From Temperatibacter marinus (GTDB taxonomy: Bacteria > Pseudomonadota > Alphaproteobacteria > Sphingomonadales > Kordiimonadaceae), in NCBI RefSeq assembly GCF_031598375.1, contig NZ_CP123872.1, forward strand, positions 2,600,501 to 2,664,500: a DNA stretch of 64,000 nt, read 5' to 3'. Position 1 is the stretch's first letter. Each line of letters starts with the position of its first letter. Made by a program: the position numbers and the translations under genes. The notes below the pieces were generated by a model that was not told the DNA's origin, made no database searches, and saw only the letters and a list, made by a program, of their open reading frames with translations. Of this stretch, positions 9,074-19,103 are shown one piece after another.

Positions 9074-10315
9074 TTATCCCTGCTTAACCAAAGCGTGTTT
9101 CTTCTTACCTGAAGAAACTTTAACAGTATTCCCATCAAGATGCGCGGATGTAATGATGACTGTTTCGTCTGCCACTCTTTGATCATTAATCTTAGCACCG
9201 CCTCCTTTGATCAGGCGTCTGATCTCACCGTTTGAGGCACCAAACCCTACAAGTTTAAAAATTTCAATAACAGGTACACCTGTTTCGAGATCAGCAGTAA
9301 AGGTAGGTAACTCTGCAGCAGCAGCGTTACCAGAAAATGTTTTCTTTGCAGTTTCAGCAGCTCGAACAGCCGCTTCTGTGCCACGACATAAACTTGTTGC
9401 TTCATTCGCTAGTATAATCTTGGCCTCATTAATTTCTTGACCCTGAAGCGCTTCTAACTTTTCAACTTCATCCAAGGGGAGTTCAGTGAAGAGGCGTAAG
9501 AATTTACCCACATCTGCATCTTGGGTATTACGCCAGAACTGCCAGTAGTCATAGGATGATTTCTTATCTTCATTAAGCCAAACAGCCCCATCTGCGGTTT
9601 TACCCATCTTCTTACCATCAGCCGTAGTAATCAGGGGTGTTGTTAAACCAAATAGCTGCTTACTAATCATCCGCCGGGAAAGTTCCATCCCGTTCACAAT
9701 ATTGCCCCACTGATCAGAGCCACCCATCTGTAAAAGACACCCATGACGTTTTGCGAGCTCCATAAAGTCATAAGCTTGAAGGATCATATAATTGAATTCT
9801 AAGAATGTCAGCGGCTGTTCTCGATCGAGGCGCAACTTAACACTATCAAAGGTCATCATCCGGTTAATGGTAAAATGAGGACCAACATCTCTTAATAATT
9901 CGATATAGTGCAGGCCACTTAACCAATCATCGTTGTTGACCATCACAGCATCTGTTTTCCCATCGCCAAAAGAAAGCAACTGATCAAAGACGGAGCGAAT
10001 TCCTTGAATGTTGGATTGAATTTTTTCTTCTGTTAACAACTGACGACTTTCATCCTTACCAGATGGGTCACCTACCTTTGTCGTGCCACCGCCCATCAAG
10101 GCTATGGGCTTATGACCGCATTTTTGAAACCATCTGAGCATCATGATCTGCACCAATGAACCAATGTGTAAACTGTCTGCCGTTGCATCAAATCCAATAT
10201 AGGCCGTCTGCGGTCCTTCCATCAGTTTTGCGTCTAAACCTTCAAGGTCTGTGACCTGATGAATATAGCCACGCGATTGCATAATATTTAGAAAATCAGA
10301 TTTGATCGTACTCAT
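9074..10315 (-). CDS. tyrS: Tyrosyl-tRNA synthetase
   Basis: A 413-residue class Ic aminoacyl-tRNA synthetase. The Rossmann catalytic domain has the HIGH-like DSLHIGSL and the KMSKS-like GKKMGKT motifs, the tyrosine-binding [10 protein letters not shown] start, and SDQWGN. The last ~65 residues form an S4 RNA-binding domain. Length is typical for bacterial TyrS. The head-to-head anmK gene starts about 100 bp away, the usual proteobacterial tyrS/anmK pairing. Confidence 0.97.
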   Translation of the reverse strand: MSTIKSDFLNIMQSRGYIHQVTDLEGLDAKLMEGPQTAYIGFDATADSLHIGSLVQIMMLRWFQKCGHKPIALMGGGTTKVGDPSGKDESRQLLTEEKIQSNIQGIRSVFDQLLSFGDGKTDAVMVNNDDWLSGLHYIELLRDVGPHFTINRMMTFDSVKLRLDREQPLTFLEFNYMILQAYDFMELAKRHGCLLQMGGSDQWGNIVNGMELSRRMISKQLFGLTTPLITTADGKKMGKTADGAVWLNEDKKSSYDYWQFWRNTQDADVGKFLRLFTELPLDEVEKLEALQGQEINEAKIILANEATSLCRGTEAAVRAAETAKKTFSGNAAAAELPTFTADLETGVPVIEIFKLVGFGASNGEIRRLIKGGGAKINDQRVADETVIITSAHLDGNTVKVSSGKKKHALVKQG

Positions 10316-10418
10316 AGTAATTATCCATAAAATAGAAAGTAATGCTTTTCACAAGGCGCTGATTTAGCATAGGGTAGAAAAATGGTCTAGTGTCCTTTTA
10401 TCAAATAGAGGGGGAAAT

Positions 10419-11561
10419 ATGTCATCTTTGGGCGAATCAGGTGAACGAAAGACAGCAATAGGACTTATGAGCGGAACTTCAATGGACGGCATTGATGCCG
10501 CCTATATTGTCTCTGACGGTGTTAGCGTAGAAAAGATAGGCCCTTCCATTTCCATACCTATGCCTGAAGCACTACAGGATACAATTCGAACTGTCATGAA
10601 CCGAGCGACAAACGCTACTTCGAGAAATGATCCAATTCCAGACTTAGAGAGTCTCTCCCATGAAATCACAGTGTTGCATGCAAAAGCGGTTCAAACCTTA
10701 CTAACTACCTACGACCTTGACCCGCGCTCTATCGACATGATCGGTTTTCACGGACAAACAATCACGCATAAACCTGAAAAGGGCTGGACATGGCAAATAG
10801 GGTGCGGACAAACATTAGCCAATTTGACCGGCATTCCTGTGATAAATGACTTTAGAAGTAACGACATGAAGCACGGCGGGGAAGGCGCGCCTCTTGTACC
10901 TGTCTACCATGCAGCATTACTGAAAAACTCAAAAGATGATGAAAAAGCAAGAGCCATACTAAATTTAGGCGGCGTCGCAAATGTAACCTGGGTGAAGTGG
11001 ACTGGAAATTCAGTCGACCTATTGGCTTTTGATACAGGCCCAGCGAATGCTCTCTCCAATGACTGGGCTAGAGAACATACTGGGCAACGGTATGACAAAG
11101 ATGGTAACCTGGCAGCGCAGGGCACAACCCATGAAGATGTCCTTATGGGCTTAATGGCCTCTCCTTATTTTGATGAACACCCCCCTAAATCTCTAGATAG
11201 AGATGATTTTACCATCTCTTCCTTAAGGGGACTCAATGCAACAGATGGAGCCTCCACTCTGATTGACTTTACTGTTGAGGCAATTGTTTCAGCTCAAAGT
11301 CACTTCCCTGAGTCTGTCGCGGCTTGGTATGTTTGTGGGGGCGGTGTCCATAATAGAACCATGATGCGCCGTCTGCGCAAGCATATCCCGGTCATGATTG
11401 ATCCCGTTGATGCTATGGGCTGGAATAGTGATAGCCTTGAAGCGGAAGCCTTTGCTTTTCTGGCCATTCGTTCACAAAGAAATTTACCTTTATCATTCCC
11501 TGAAACAACAGGGACTTCAGAAGCTGTGACAGGTGGAGTATACTATTCACCCCTCACATAA
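10419..11561 (+). CDS. anmK: Anhydro-N-acetylmuramic acid kinase
   Basis: A 380-residue ASKHA-fold kinase. It phosphorylates and hydrolyses 1,6-anhydro-MurNAc to MurNAc-6-phosphate during cell-wall recycling. Signatures are the phosphate-1 loop GLMSGTSMDG near residues 16-25, HGQT, the LNLGG(V)ANVT segment and FDTGPAN. A GGGGGAAAT ribosome-binding region precedes the ATG. It is divergent from tyrS and convergent with hemB, leaving only 5 bp between stops. Confidence 0.96.
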   Translation: MSSLGESGERKTAIGLMSGTSMDGIDAAYIVSDGVSVEKIGPSISIPMPEALQDTIRTVMNRATNATSRNDPIPDLESLSHEITVLHAKAVQTLLTTYDLDPRSIDMIGFHGQTITHKPEKGWTWQIGCGQTLANLTGIPVINDFRSNDMKHGGEGAPLVPVYHAALLKNSKDDEKARAILNLGGVANVTWVKWTGNSVDLLAFDTGPANALSNDWAREHTGQRYDKDGNLAAQGTTHEDVLMGLMASPYFDEHPPKSLDRDDFTISSLRGLNATDGASTLIDFTVEAIVSAQSHFPESVAAWYVCGGGVHNRTMMRRLRKHIPVMIDPVDAMGWNSDSLEAEAFAFLAIRSQRNLPLSFPETTGTSEAVTGGVYYSPLT

Positions 11562-11566
11562 GGCTT

Positions 11567-12565
11567 CTAACCATTGAGATGCTTTGCAACATCAAGAGCA
11601 AAATAGGTCCAAATTCCGTCAGCACCAGCCCTTTTAAACGATAGTAGACTTTCCATCATCACAGCATCCTTATCAAGCCACCCATTCTCCACAGCAGCCA
11701 TAACCATGCTATATTCACCGGAAACTTGATAAGCATAGGTTGGCATTTGGAAGGTTTCTTTTACACGGGTGATCATATCAAGATAGGGCATCCCCGGTTT
11801 TATAATGATACTATCCGCTCCTTCGGAAATATCCTGTTCCGCTTCTCTGAGGCCTTCTTGAGCGTTAGCGGGGTCAAGTTGATAGGTTTTTTTATCGCCT
11901 TTAAGAGTCCCACTGCTGCCAACGGCGTCCCTAAAAGGACCGTAGAAAGCCGATGCATATTTTACAGCGTAAGACATAATTTGCGTATTCTCAAAACCAT
12001 CAAGATCAAGCCCATAACGAATGGCGTCTACACGCCCATCCATCATATCACTTGGTGCAATGATATCTGCCCCAGACTTTGCTTGAACGAGGGCTTGTTG
12101 AACTAATATTTCAATAGTTTCGTCATTCAGAATTAGGCCATCTTTAACTAAACCATCTTGCCCATGAGAGGTATAGGGATCAAGTGCTACATCCGCGGCA
12201 ATACCAATATCAGGCACTGCATCTTTTATTGCTTTAATAGCTCTATTCATAAGATTATCTGAGTTAAGGGCTTCTTTGCCGTCATCAGATCTTCTGTCTG
12301 CAGGTGTGTTTGGAAAAAGCGCGACACAAGAGATGCCAAGACTTTTTGCAAGTTTTACTTGTTCAATAACTTTGTCAACTGAATAGCGAAATACGCCAGG
12401 CATAGACGGAATAGCTTCTATATCACTGTGACCATCATTAATAAATAAAGGCCAAATCAGATCATTCACCGTCACTCTATTCTCACGAACCAAATTTCTT
12501 GACCATTCTGATGAACGAACACGCCTTAACCGGCTACTTGGGTAGGAAGAAGTCATAAATTTCAC
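11567..12565 (-). CDS. hemB: Delta-aminolevulinic acid dehydratase (porphobilinogen synthase)
   Basis: A 332-residue TIM-barrel enzyme that condenses two 5-aminolevulinate molecules to porphobilinogen. The Schiff-base lysines lie in the SDMMDGR-distal barrel strands and the IIIKPGMPYLD segment. The metal site reads DVALDPYTSHGQDG. Asp replaces the cysteine triad of zinc enzymes, the Mg2+-type pattern known from Pseudomonas and Bradyrhizobium HemB. hemA, which makes its substrate, lies about 1 kb away. Length is normal. Confidence 0.96.
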   Translation of the reverse strand: MKFMTSSYPSSRLRRVRSSEWSRNLVRENRVTVNDLIWPLFINDGHSDIEAIPSMPGVFRYSVDKVIEQVKLAKSLGISCVALFPNTPADRRSDDGKEALNSDNLMNRAIKAIKDAVPDIGIAADVALDPYTSHGQDGLVKDGLILNDETIEILVQQALVQAKSGADIIAPSDMMDGRVDAIRYGLDLDGFENTQIMSYAVKYASAFYGPFRDAVGSSGTLKGDKKTYQLDPANAQEGLREAEQDISEGADSIIIKPGMPYLDMITRVKETFQMPTYAYQVSGEYSMVMAAVENGWLDKDAVMMESLLSFKRAGADGIWTYFALDVAKHLNG

Positions 12566-12749
12566 CTTATATTTTAGTTATTATCCAGATAACTATCATA
12601 ATTTTCACATTAAATAGCGCTGCAATATAGAAATTAGGCGAAATTTTTATCTAAAATTTTAACTAGAACTTGTTTAAATTGGATTGAAGCAGTAATTTTC
12701 GCTTAATTTACAGATTATTCCTCAGTTATTGCATAAGGATTTTAAAGAT

Positions 12750-13223
12750 ATGTCAGGCTACAATTACGATCAACCAAAAACACTGTTTTTAGACATTTTA
12801 TCCTTGATAGAACGTTTACACAGACGATTACTTGATGTGATCAAAGAAGTTCTAGACCGAAAGGGATGGGAAGACCTTAATCCTGTTCAAGCACTGCTTA
12901 TTTATAACATCGGCGAATCTGAGATGACAGCCGGAGAATTGAGAACACGAGGATACTATCAAGGATCTAATGTCTCATACAATCTCAAGAAGTTGGTGGA
13001 AATGGGTTATTTGAGGCATGAAAAGTCAGACTTTGATCGCCGTTCGGTAAGAATTTCACTCACGGACAAGGGATCAGAATTGATGACGTTGATTGATGAA
13101 GAATATCAAACCCACTTAACTGAACTCATGGATGATGAATTAATGGGCCAAGAAGAACTTAAGGTTTTACGAAGAAATTTAAGAAACTTAGAGAGATATT
13201 GGACTGATAAACTCCGTTTCTAA
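12750..13223 (+). CDS. MarR-family regulator, LdtR-like
   Basis: A 157-residue winged-helix MarR protein. Helix-turn-helix residues are visible in the TAGELRTRGYYQGSNVSYN region, and the wing in DRRSVRISLT. Sequence and neighbourhood (beside hemB, before glyA-nrdR-ribD) match the alphaproteobacterial LdtR type, which controls cell-wall transpeptidase genes in Liberibacter and relatives. I start it at the ATG at 12750 because AAGGAT lies 9 nt upstream. The frame stays open back to a TTG at 12729, but that would swallow the ribosome-binding site. A clear terminator follows. Its targets here are unknown. Confidence 0.87.
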   Translation: MSGYNYDQPKTLFLDILSLIERLHRRLLDVIKEVLDRKGWEDLNPVQALLIYNIGESEMTAGELRTRGYYQGSNVSYNLKKLVEMGYLRHEKSDFDRRSVRISLTDKGSELMTLIDEEYQTHLTELMDDELMGQEELKVLRRNLRNLERYWTDKLRF

Positions 13224-13250
13224 ATATCACAAGAACAATAGAGAATTCAA

Positions 13251-13276
13251 AAGAGGGGAGTGCCCCTCTTTTTTTT
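13251..13276 (+). terminator. Intrinsic terminator after the MarR gene
   Basis: Perfect 8-bp stem AAGAGGGG (13251-13258) / CCCCTCTT (13263-13270) with loop AGTG, followed by six further Ts. It sits 28 bp past the stop. Confidence 0.9.
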
Positions 13277-13308
13277 AATTGATCTTAATCAAATCTCTCT
13301 TTCATTAC

Positions 13309-13380
13309 GCCCTGTATAAGATCCTAAATTAGCCCCGAAACAAGGCCCTGTATAAGGCTCTGAAATGGGGCCTGTAAACG
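13309..13380. repeat. 12-bp-period degenerate tandem repeat, six units
   Basis: Units begin at 13309, 13321, 13332, 13345, 13357 and 13369 with consensus GCCCTGTATAAG. The first and fourth are identical; two units are 11 and 13 bp long, the others exactly 12. It fills the middle of the 283-bp gap between the MarR terminator and hemA. The GCC(C)TG core is shared with the array at 7482-7529. Confidence 0.75.
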
Positions 13381-13506
13381 AGGGATATCTTAAGATTCGT
13401 TCGCAAATTCAACACTAGACCTAACAAGGTGATTGATGTATTGATAGAAAGAAGTATAAAGAGCCCAATTGTGCAAACATTGGTATGATAAGCTGGACTG
13501 AGTATA

Positions 13507-14724
13507 ATGGACTACGAAAAAATATTTGCAGATGCAATTGAAGCCATCAAAAATGAAGGCCGATATCGGGTATTCGCAGATATCAAACGCAAAAGAGGCG
13601 ACTTTCCCCGTGCGACACGCTATGAGGGAAGCGATAACACACGGACGATTACTGTTTGGTGCTCTAATGATTACTTAGGCATGGGGCAGCATTCTTCTGT
13701 ACTCTCAGCTATGCACGAAGCCCTTGACGAGACTGGCGCAGGCGCAGGCGGCACAAGAAATATCGGCGGAACCAATCATTATCATGTGCTATTAGAAAAA
13801 GAACTCTCAGACTTGCATGGCAAAGAAGAAGCACTGTTATTCACTTCAGGGTATATTTCTAACGAGGCAACACTCTCTACACTTGGAAAGCTTCTACCAG
13901 GATGCATCATTTATTCTGACGCCTTAAACCATGCCTCGATGATTCAAGGCATTCGTAATTCTGGGGCTGAAAGACGCATATTTAGGCATAATGACCTTGA
14001 ACATTTAGAAGAACTTCTACAGGCAGATGACCCAACAGCACCCAAGCTAATCGCTTTTGAATCAGTTTACTCAATGGACGGTGATATCGCGCCCATAGAA
14101 GAAATCTGTGATCTGGCGGATAAATACCAAGCCATGACCTATCTTGATGAAGTCCATGCTGTTGGCATGTATGGCCCCCGTGGGGGCGGCATTTCTGAAA
14201 GAGATGGCCTTGCGGACAGAATTACGGTCATCGAAGGCACACTCGGTAAAGCATTCGGTATTATGGGCGGATATATCACAGCGTCAAAACAATTGATTGA
14301 TGTGATAAGAAGCTATGCTTCTGGATTTATATTTACAACAGCTCTTAGCCCTGTGTTAGCAGCGGGCGCCTTAGCCAGCGTTAAACATTTGAAAGCTTCT
14401 GCCCTTGAGAGAGACTCCCAACAAGAGCGAGCAGAAAACCTGAAAAGTCGCATGCGGCAAGCTGGCTTACCGTTGATGGAAAGCGAAAGTCATATCGTCC
14501 CTCTTTTTGTAGGCGATCCTGTTCTTTGTAAAACAGTTTCTGATATTCTACTTGATGAATATTGCATCTATGTTCAGCCAATTAATTATCCTACCGTTCC
14601 AAAGGGTAAGGAAAGATTAAGATTTACACCTGGTCCTGATCACAACGATGCTATGATGGATGCACTCATTGAAGCCTTGCTTGATGTTTGGACACGCTTG
14701 GGCCTGAAAAAGATGGTTGCTTAA
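13507..14724 (+). CDS. hemA: 5-aminolevulinate synthase
   Basis: A 405-residue PLP-dependent alpha-oxoamine synthase. It condenses glycine with succinyl-CoA to 5-aminolevulinate (C4/Shemin route), the first haem step in alphaproteobacteria. Motifs are [10 protein letters not shown], the GGTRNI(G)GT loop, [10 protein letters not shown] and the lysine loop [11 protein letters not shown] that binds PLP. Length is typical for HemA/ALAS (~405). The downstream DUF6898-like gene overlaps its stop by one base (TAATG), so they are translationally coupled. Confidence 0.97.
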   Translation: MDYEKIFADAIEAIKNEGRYRVFADIKRKRGDFPRATRYEGSDNTRTITVWCSNDYLGMGQHSSVLSAMHEALDETGAGAGGTRNIGGTNHYHVLLEKELSDLHGKEEALLFTSGYISNEATLSTLGKLLPGCIIYSDALNHASMIQGIRNSGAERRIFRHNDLEHLEELLQADDPTAPKLIAFESVYSMDGDIAPIEEICDLADKYQAMTYLDEVHAVGMYGPRGGGISERDGLADRITVIEGTLGKAFGIMGGYITASKQLIDVIRSYASGFIFTTALSPVLAAGALASVKHLKASALERDSQQERAENLKSRMRQAGLPLMESESHIVPLFVGDPVLCKTVSDILLDEYCIYVQPINYPTVPKGKERLRFTPGPDHNDAMMDALIEALLDVWTRLGLKKMVA

Positions 14725-14951
14725 TGTCTCGGGCGTCGCAATCTCATGGAATAATTTTCGAATATATCCCGCAAGGAAGATATGTGAAAGTATGTGCGAT
14801 CTGCACAAAAACAGGCCTTGAAGTTTCTATTGTTGGGGATATTAAAGCCACAAAAGACGAGTTGAACCGCATTGCAACACAAAAACTTCATCGCATGAAA
14901 GAAAAGAAAAATCCCAAACCGCTTGAAAGCACAAGAGGGATTATCGTCTAG
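14724..14951 (+). CDS. Small conserved protein, DUF6898-like
   Basis: 75 residues starting at the ATG that overlaps the hemA stop (TAATG at 14722-14726). The frame is open further upstream but inside hemA. The central part reads YVKVCAICTKTGLEVSIVG followed by a helix and a basic tail. This resembles short alphaproteobacterial proteins of the DUF6898 type, judged from memory of the pattern. Function is unknown. Coupling to hemA suggests co-regulation with haem synthesis. Confidence 0.65.
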   Translation: MSRASQSHGIIFEYIPQGRYVKVCAICTKTGLEVSIVGDIKATKDELNRIATQKLHRMKEKKNPKPLESTRGIIV

Positions 14952-15002
14952 GGTGAACCATCCAGATTAGACAGCTTGCTACCAGCCTTATCCCACTCCT
15001 GA

Positions 15003-15428
15003 TTAACTTTTTCCTAGACCGTGCTTCATTGCAACTCTAGATCGACGTTCCGAATATTTTTTACACACCATAGGATAGTTTGCCGGCAAGTTCCATTTTG
15101 AACGATATTCTTCTGGCGTTAAGTCGTATTGTGTTTTTAAATATCTTTTTAACATAATCATTTTCTTACCATCTTCTAGGCAGACGAGATAATCATCATG
15201 TATCGACTCATCAGGATCCACTGCAGGGGGCTGATAGTTCATCTTAATGGGATTGTTTTCAAGCTGCAGTAATTCAGCGTGAATGGTTTTAATTAAATCT
15301 GTAATCTCTTCTTTATTCACTTGATTATTATTCAAATAAGAAGAAACAATTTTTGTAGTATAAGCGATCAAGTGCGATGTATTATGATCTTTATCTTCTA
15401 AGTTCATTTTTATACCCAACTGCCCCAT
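15003..15428 (-). CDS. mucR: MucR/Ros-family transcriptional regulator with degenerate zinc finger
   Basis: 141 residues. The C-terminal half carries the MucR/Ros DNA-binding fold (residues ~80-140, including CLEDGKKM, LTPEEYRSKWNLPANYPMV and a basic tail). The N-terminal half is a helical oligomerisation region. In Agrobacterium Ros the zinc ligands are C-x2-C and two histidines. Here only Cys83 remains; the others read Asp86, Tyr96 and Gln100-Tyr101. Zinc-free MucR relatives are known from Mesorhizobium (Ml proteins). MucR proteins are H-NS-like global repressors of surface and motility genes. An alternative start at Met8 (15407) is possible, as neither has a strong ribosome-binding site. 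Confidence 0.85.
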   Translation of the reverse strand: MGQLGIKMNLEDKDHNTSHLIAYTTKIVSSYLNNNQVNKEEITDLIKTIHAELLQLENNPIKMNYQPPAVDPDESIHDDYLVCLEDGKKMIMLKRYLKTQYDLTPEEYRSKWNLPANYPMVCKKYSERRSRVAMKHGLGKS

Positions 15429-15725
15429 TTATTGAATAATTTAAATAATTAAAGTAAGCATATAGGCTTAATTACTATATTTTGGAAGTGTCCATATTTG
15501 TCTTTTATACATTTATTAGTAAATAAATGGTTAATCACTTGAATATAAGAGCCATTCTTAATCATTATTTAATTTAATCCATGGTGTTACGCTGTTTTTG
15601 TGTAAAATCTAGTCGAAAAGAAATATTTAGTTAGATGCAGAATTCAAGGCTTTATTAAACGAAATAAATGGTGCATAAAGCCTTTTTTATTAGGTAGTCG
15701 CTTATCTAAAAAGGGTGAAAAAAAA

Positions 15726-16160
15726 ATGACATCGAAAACAATTGCATTTGCCTGTGATCATGCTGGTCCAGCATTAAAGAATGTCTTGATGGCTTTAGCA
15801 GAAGAATGGGGTTATAAAACTCTAAATTTAGGAACTGATGGTCCAGAGTCTGTCGATTATCCCGATTTTGGCGTCGCGATGGCAAAAGCTATTGAGGATA
15901 AAGAAGCCGATCTAGGTGTTTTAATTTGCGGAACAGGCATCGGGATTTCAATCGCTGCCAATAGGAACCCAAATGTCAGAGCAGCTCTCTGTCATAGTGG
16001 CCTTACAGCTCGTCTGACACGCCAACATAACAATGCAAACGTCCTAGCCTTGGGTGCTAGAATTATTGGCGAAGAAGTAGCCATAGATTGCTTAAAAGAA
16101 TTTCTAAACACTGAATTTGAAGGCGGTCGTCATGAACGCCGTGTCAATAAACTTTCTTAA
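15726..16160 (+). CDS. rpiB: Ribose-5-phosphate isomerase B
   Basis: A 144-residue RpiB/LacAB-family isomerase interconverting ribose-5-P and ribulose-5-P. Visible motifs are the N-terminal FACDHAG, SVDYPDFG, and the catalytic-cysteine segment LICGTGIGISIAAN. It starts 15 bp upstream of glyA on the same strand, the usual alphaproteobacterial rpiB-glyA-nrdR-rib order. Length is typical. Confidence 0.95.
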   Translation: MTSKTIAFACDHAGPALKNVLMALAEEWGYKTLNLGTDGPESVDYPDFGVAMAKAIEDKEADLGVLICGTGIGISIAANRNPNVRAALCHSGLTARLTRQHNNANVLALGARIIGEEVAIDCLKEFLNTEFEGGRHERRVNKLS

Positions 16161-16175
16161 AGAGGACTGTATACG

Positions 16176-17465
16176 ATGACATCTAATCTTAATGACAGAT
16201 TTTTCACCGCACCTTTAACTGAAACTGATCCAGAACTATTTGCTTCTGTTGACAGCGAAATTAAGCGTCAACAAGGCCAAATTGAATTGATCGCCTCTGA
16301 AAATATTGTAAGCCGAGCTGTGATGGAAGCACAAGGCACAGTTCTAACGAACAAATATGCTGAAGGCTACCCAGGGCGTCGCTACTATCAAGGGTGTCAT
16401 TATGTGGATCAATCAGAAACCCTTGCTATAGACCGCGCAAAAAAGCTCTTCAACTGTGGCTATGTCAATGTGCAACCACACTCTGGCGCACAAGCTAATG
16501 GGGCTGTTATGCTTGCTCTTGTTCAGCCAGGAGATACAATCCTTGGTATGTCACTTGATGCTGGGGGCCACTTAACACATGGAGCTAGACCAGCTCTCAG
16601 TGGTAAATGGTTTAACGCTGTTCAATACGGTGTTCGCAAGGACACAGCCCTTATAGATTTTGAGGAAGTTGAACGTTTGGCTGTTGAACATCAACCAAAG
16701 ATAATCATCGCCGGTGGATCTGCTTATCCTCGCGAGATTGATTTTGCTAAATTCCGTACAATAGCTGATAAGGTTGGTGCTTATCTTCATGTAGATATGG
16801 CTCACTTTGCTGGGCTAGTAGCGGCAGGAGTTCACTCTAATCCACTTGATTATGCGGATGTAGTCACAACTACAACGCATAAAACACTCCGGGGGCCGCG
16901 CGGTGGTATGATCCTTACAAACCGTGAAGATCTAGCGAAGAAATTTAATTCCGCAGTTTTCCCCGGCCTACAAGGGGGGCCTTTAATGCATGTTATTGCT
17001 GCTAAGGCTGTTGCTTTTGGCGAAGCCCTCACAGACGAATTTAAAGACTATGGAAAGCAAGTTGTTGAAAATGCTGTTGCACTGGCCGCTCGCTTAAAAG
17101 AAAATGGATTTGATATTGTCTCAGAAGGTACGGACACACATGTTGTCCTTGTCGATCTTAGACCAAAAGGGTTAACAGGGAAGGCCGCCGATGAAGCGCT
17201 TGAGCGATCCTTGATGACCTGTAATAAAAACGGTGTGCCCTTTGATCCTGAAAAGCCAATGATCACATCAGGTATTCGTCTAGGCACACCTGCAGGGACA
17301 ACCCGTGGATTTGGAAAAGAAGAATTTATTCTCATAGCTGACTGGATCACAGAAGTTCTTGACGGCCTTGCTGCTCATCCCGAGAATAATGAAGAAGTTG
17401 AAGCCGCTGCTCGTGCAAAGGTTACTGAACTTTGTAATAAATTTCCGATCTACACCTATCTCTAA
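16176..17465 (+). CDS. glyA: Serine hydroxymethyltransferase
   Basis: A 429-residue fold-type I PLP enzyme. It converts serine plus tetrahydrofolate to glycine plus methylene-THF, supplying glycine for hemA and purines. Signatures are [19 protein letters not shown] and the PLP-lysine stretch [14 protein letters not shown]. An AGAGGA ribosome-binding site precedes the ATG. Length and motifs are complete. A stem-loop lies between it and nrdR. Confidence 0.98.
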   Translation: MTSNLNDRFFTAPLTETDPELFASVDSEIKRQQGQIELIASENIVSRAVMEAQGTVLTNKYAEGYPGRRYYQGCHYVDQSETLAIDRAKKLFNCGYVNVQPHSGAQANGAVMLALVQPGDTILGMSLDAGGHLTHGARPALSGKWFNAVQYGVRKDTALIDFEEVERLAVEHQPKIIIAGGSAYPREIDFAKFRTIADKVGAYLHVDMAHFAGLVAAGVHSNPLDYADVVTTTTHKTLRGPRGGMILTNREDLAKKFNSAVFPGLQGGPLMHVIAAKAVAFGEALTDEFKDYGKQVVENAVALAARLKENGFDIVSEGTDTHVVLVDLRPKGLTGKAADEALERSLMTCNKNGVPFDPEKPMITSGIRLGTPAGTTRGFGKEEFILIADWITEVLDGLAAHPENNEEVEAAARAKVTELCNKFPIYTYL

Positions 17466-17482
17466 GAATGGGTTAAAATATA

Positions 17483-17506
17483 AATGCAGCGCTACGGGGC
17501 TGCATT
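17483..17506 (+). other. Stem-loop between glyA and nrdR
   Basis: Perfect 8-bp inverted repeat AATGCAGC (17483-17490) / GCTGCATT (17499-17506) with an 8-nt loop. There is no T-tract after it, so it is not a standard terminator. It could stabilise the 3' end of glyA mRNA or act as a processing site, which is inference. Confidence 0.5.
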
Positions 17507-17534
17507 CTAATGTCAATAATTTCATAGGTCTCTT

Positions 17535-18002
17535 ATGCGCTGTCCTTTTTGCCAAAACGAAGATACACAAGTTAAAGATTCACGTCCAACCGATGATAAA
17601 TCTTCCATTCGTCGTCGACGCTTCTGTGCAGGATGTGGCGCACGGTTCACGACTTTTGAACGCGTTCAACTTCGAGAATTGACTGTCATAAAGAAGGCTG
17701 GCCGCCGTGTGCCTTTTGACCGTCTAAAATTAGAACGCTCGCTTGACATTGCCCTAAGAAAACGCCCCGTTGAGAGTGAACGCGTTGATCGAATGATTAA
17801 TGGCATTGTACGACGTTTAGAAAGTATGGGGGAAAATGAAGTAGAAGTAGAAGATATTGGCAATCTTGTTATGGAAGGCCTAGCTGGACTTGATCAGGTT
17901 GCTTATGTTCGCTACGCCTCTGTTTATAAGAATTTCAGAGAAGCTTCTGATTTTGTAAACTTTCTGCATAATATAAATACAAATGATGGTGAGGGTGATT
18001 AA
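17535..18002 (+). CDS. nrdR: Transcriptional repressor NrdR
   Basis: A 155-residue NrdR. The N-terminal zinc ribbon has two CxxC pairs (MRCPFCQN and CAGCGARF), followed by an ATP-cone domain from ~residue 45. It represses ribonucleotide reductase genes in response to ATP/dATP. The glyA-nrdR-ribD order is conserved in alphaproteobacteria. Its TAA is directly followed by the TTG start of ribD. Confidence 0.97.
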   Translation: MRCPFCQNEDTQVKDSRPTDDKSSIRRRRFCAGCGARFTTFERVQLRELTVIKKAGRRVPFDRLKLERSLDIALRKRPVESERVDRMINGIVRRLESMGENEVEVEDIGNLVMEGLAGLDQVAYVRYASVYKNFREASDFVNFLHNINTNDGEGD

Positions 18003-19094
18003 TTGACACATGAGTCTTTCACAGACATAGATTACGGCTTTATGAAACACGCCCTTTCCCTCTCTAAAAGGGGTCTAGGGACAACAGCGCCGAATCCAAG
18101 TGTTGGATGTGTACTCGTCAAAAACAATCATGTCATAGGGCAGGGATGGACACAGCCAGGTGGGCGTCCTCATGCTGAAATTCATGCCCTCACTTCAGCC
18201 GTATCATCTCCAGATGGAGCGACTGCCTATGTCACACTAGAACCCTGCGCTCACAAAGGGCAATCTGGTGCATGTACTGACGCCCTCATTCAAGCAAATG
18301 TCAAACGTGTGATTATTGCGTCTTTAGATCCTAATCCACAGGTAAACGGAAAAGGCATTGAAGACTTAAAAGCAGCAGGGATTGCTGTGCTTTCTGGGTG
18401 CATGAAAGAAGAAGCAGATAAAATTCATCGTGGTTTCTTTTTCTCTCTTCAAAAGAACAGACCTCTTTACACAGCCAAAATAGCTTCATCATTAGACGGA
18501 AAGATTGCCTTACAATGCGGTGAAAGCAAGTGGATTACAAATGATCAGTCTCGTATGCGCGGTCACAGCTTAAGAGCCAATCATGATGCTATCCTGATCG
18601 GGATAGGCACAGCTTTAGCTGATAATCCATCTTTAACATGTCGACTTAAAGGGCTAGAAAACCAGTCACCTAAAAGAATTGTCATGGACAGGCAGTTGCG
18701 GATACCAATCACTTCAGAACTCGTGCTATCCGCAGAGAAAATACCGACTTACATTTTCACTGAGGTTTCAAATTCTAAGGATTACCCACCCAGTGTAAAT
18801 ATTATTACTTTGAATAATATCAAAGACTTAAAAGAAGTTTCTCGTGTATTTCTTAGCCTAGGCCTTACCCGTGTCCTAATTGAAGGCGGGGCGACACTTC
18901 TGAGCGCCTTTATTGAGGAAGATTTTGTTGATGACATATATTGGTTCAGATCTAATCAGGTTATAGGAGCGGATGGCTTAAGTGCCATTAGATCTTTGGC
19001 CCTTAGGCAATTATCAGATGCCAAAAGATATAAACTTCAAGAATTATTACCTCTAGGGACGGATATACTTGAAAGACGCACTCGAAGAAGATAA
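18003..19094 (+). CDS. ribD: Bifunctional riboflavin deaminase/reductase RibD
   Basis: A 363-residue two-domain enzyme for steps 2 and 3 of riboflavin synthesis. The N-terminal cytidine-deaminase-like domain has the zinc motifs HAEIHAL and EPCAHKGQSGAC. The C-terminal RibD reductase domain (~150-363) has the VLIEGGATL segment. The start is a TTG at 18003 that directly abuts the nrdR stop, implying translational coupling. No FMN riboswitch is visible upstream. Confidence 0.95.
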   Translation: MTHESFTDIDYGFMKHALSLSKRGLGTTAPNPSVGCVLVKNNHVIGQGWTQPGGRPHAEIHALTSAVSSPDGATAYVTLEPCAHKGQSGACTDALIQANVKRVIIASLDPNPQVNGKGIEDLKAAGIAVLSGCMKEEADKIHRGFFFSLQKNRPLYTAKIASSLDGKIALQCGESKWITNDQSRMRGHSLRANHDAILIGIGTALADNPSLTCRLKGLENQSPKRIVMDRQLRIPITSELVLSAEKIPTYIFTEVSNSKDYPPSVNIITLNNIKDLKEVSRVFLSLGLTRVLIEGGATLLSAFIEEDFVDDIYWFRSNQVIGADGLSAIRSLALRQLSDAKRYKLQELLPLGTDILERRTRRR

Positions 19095-19103
19095 AGAAAG
19101 CCT

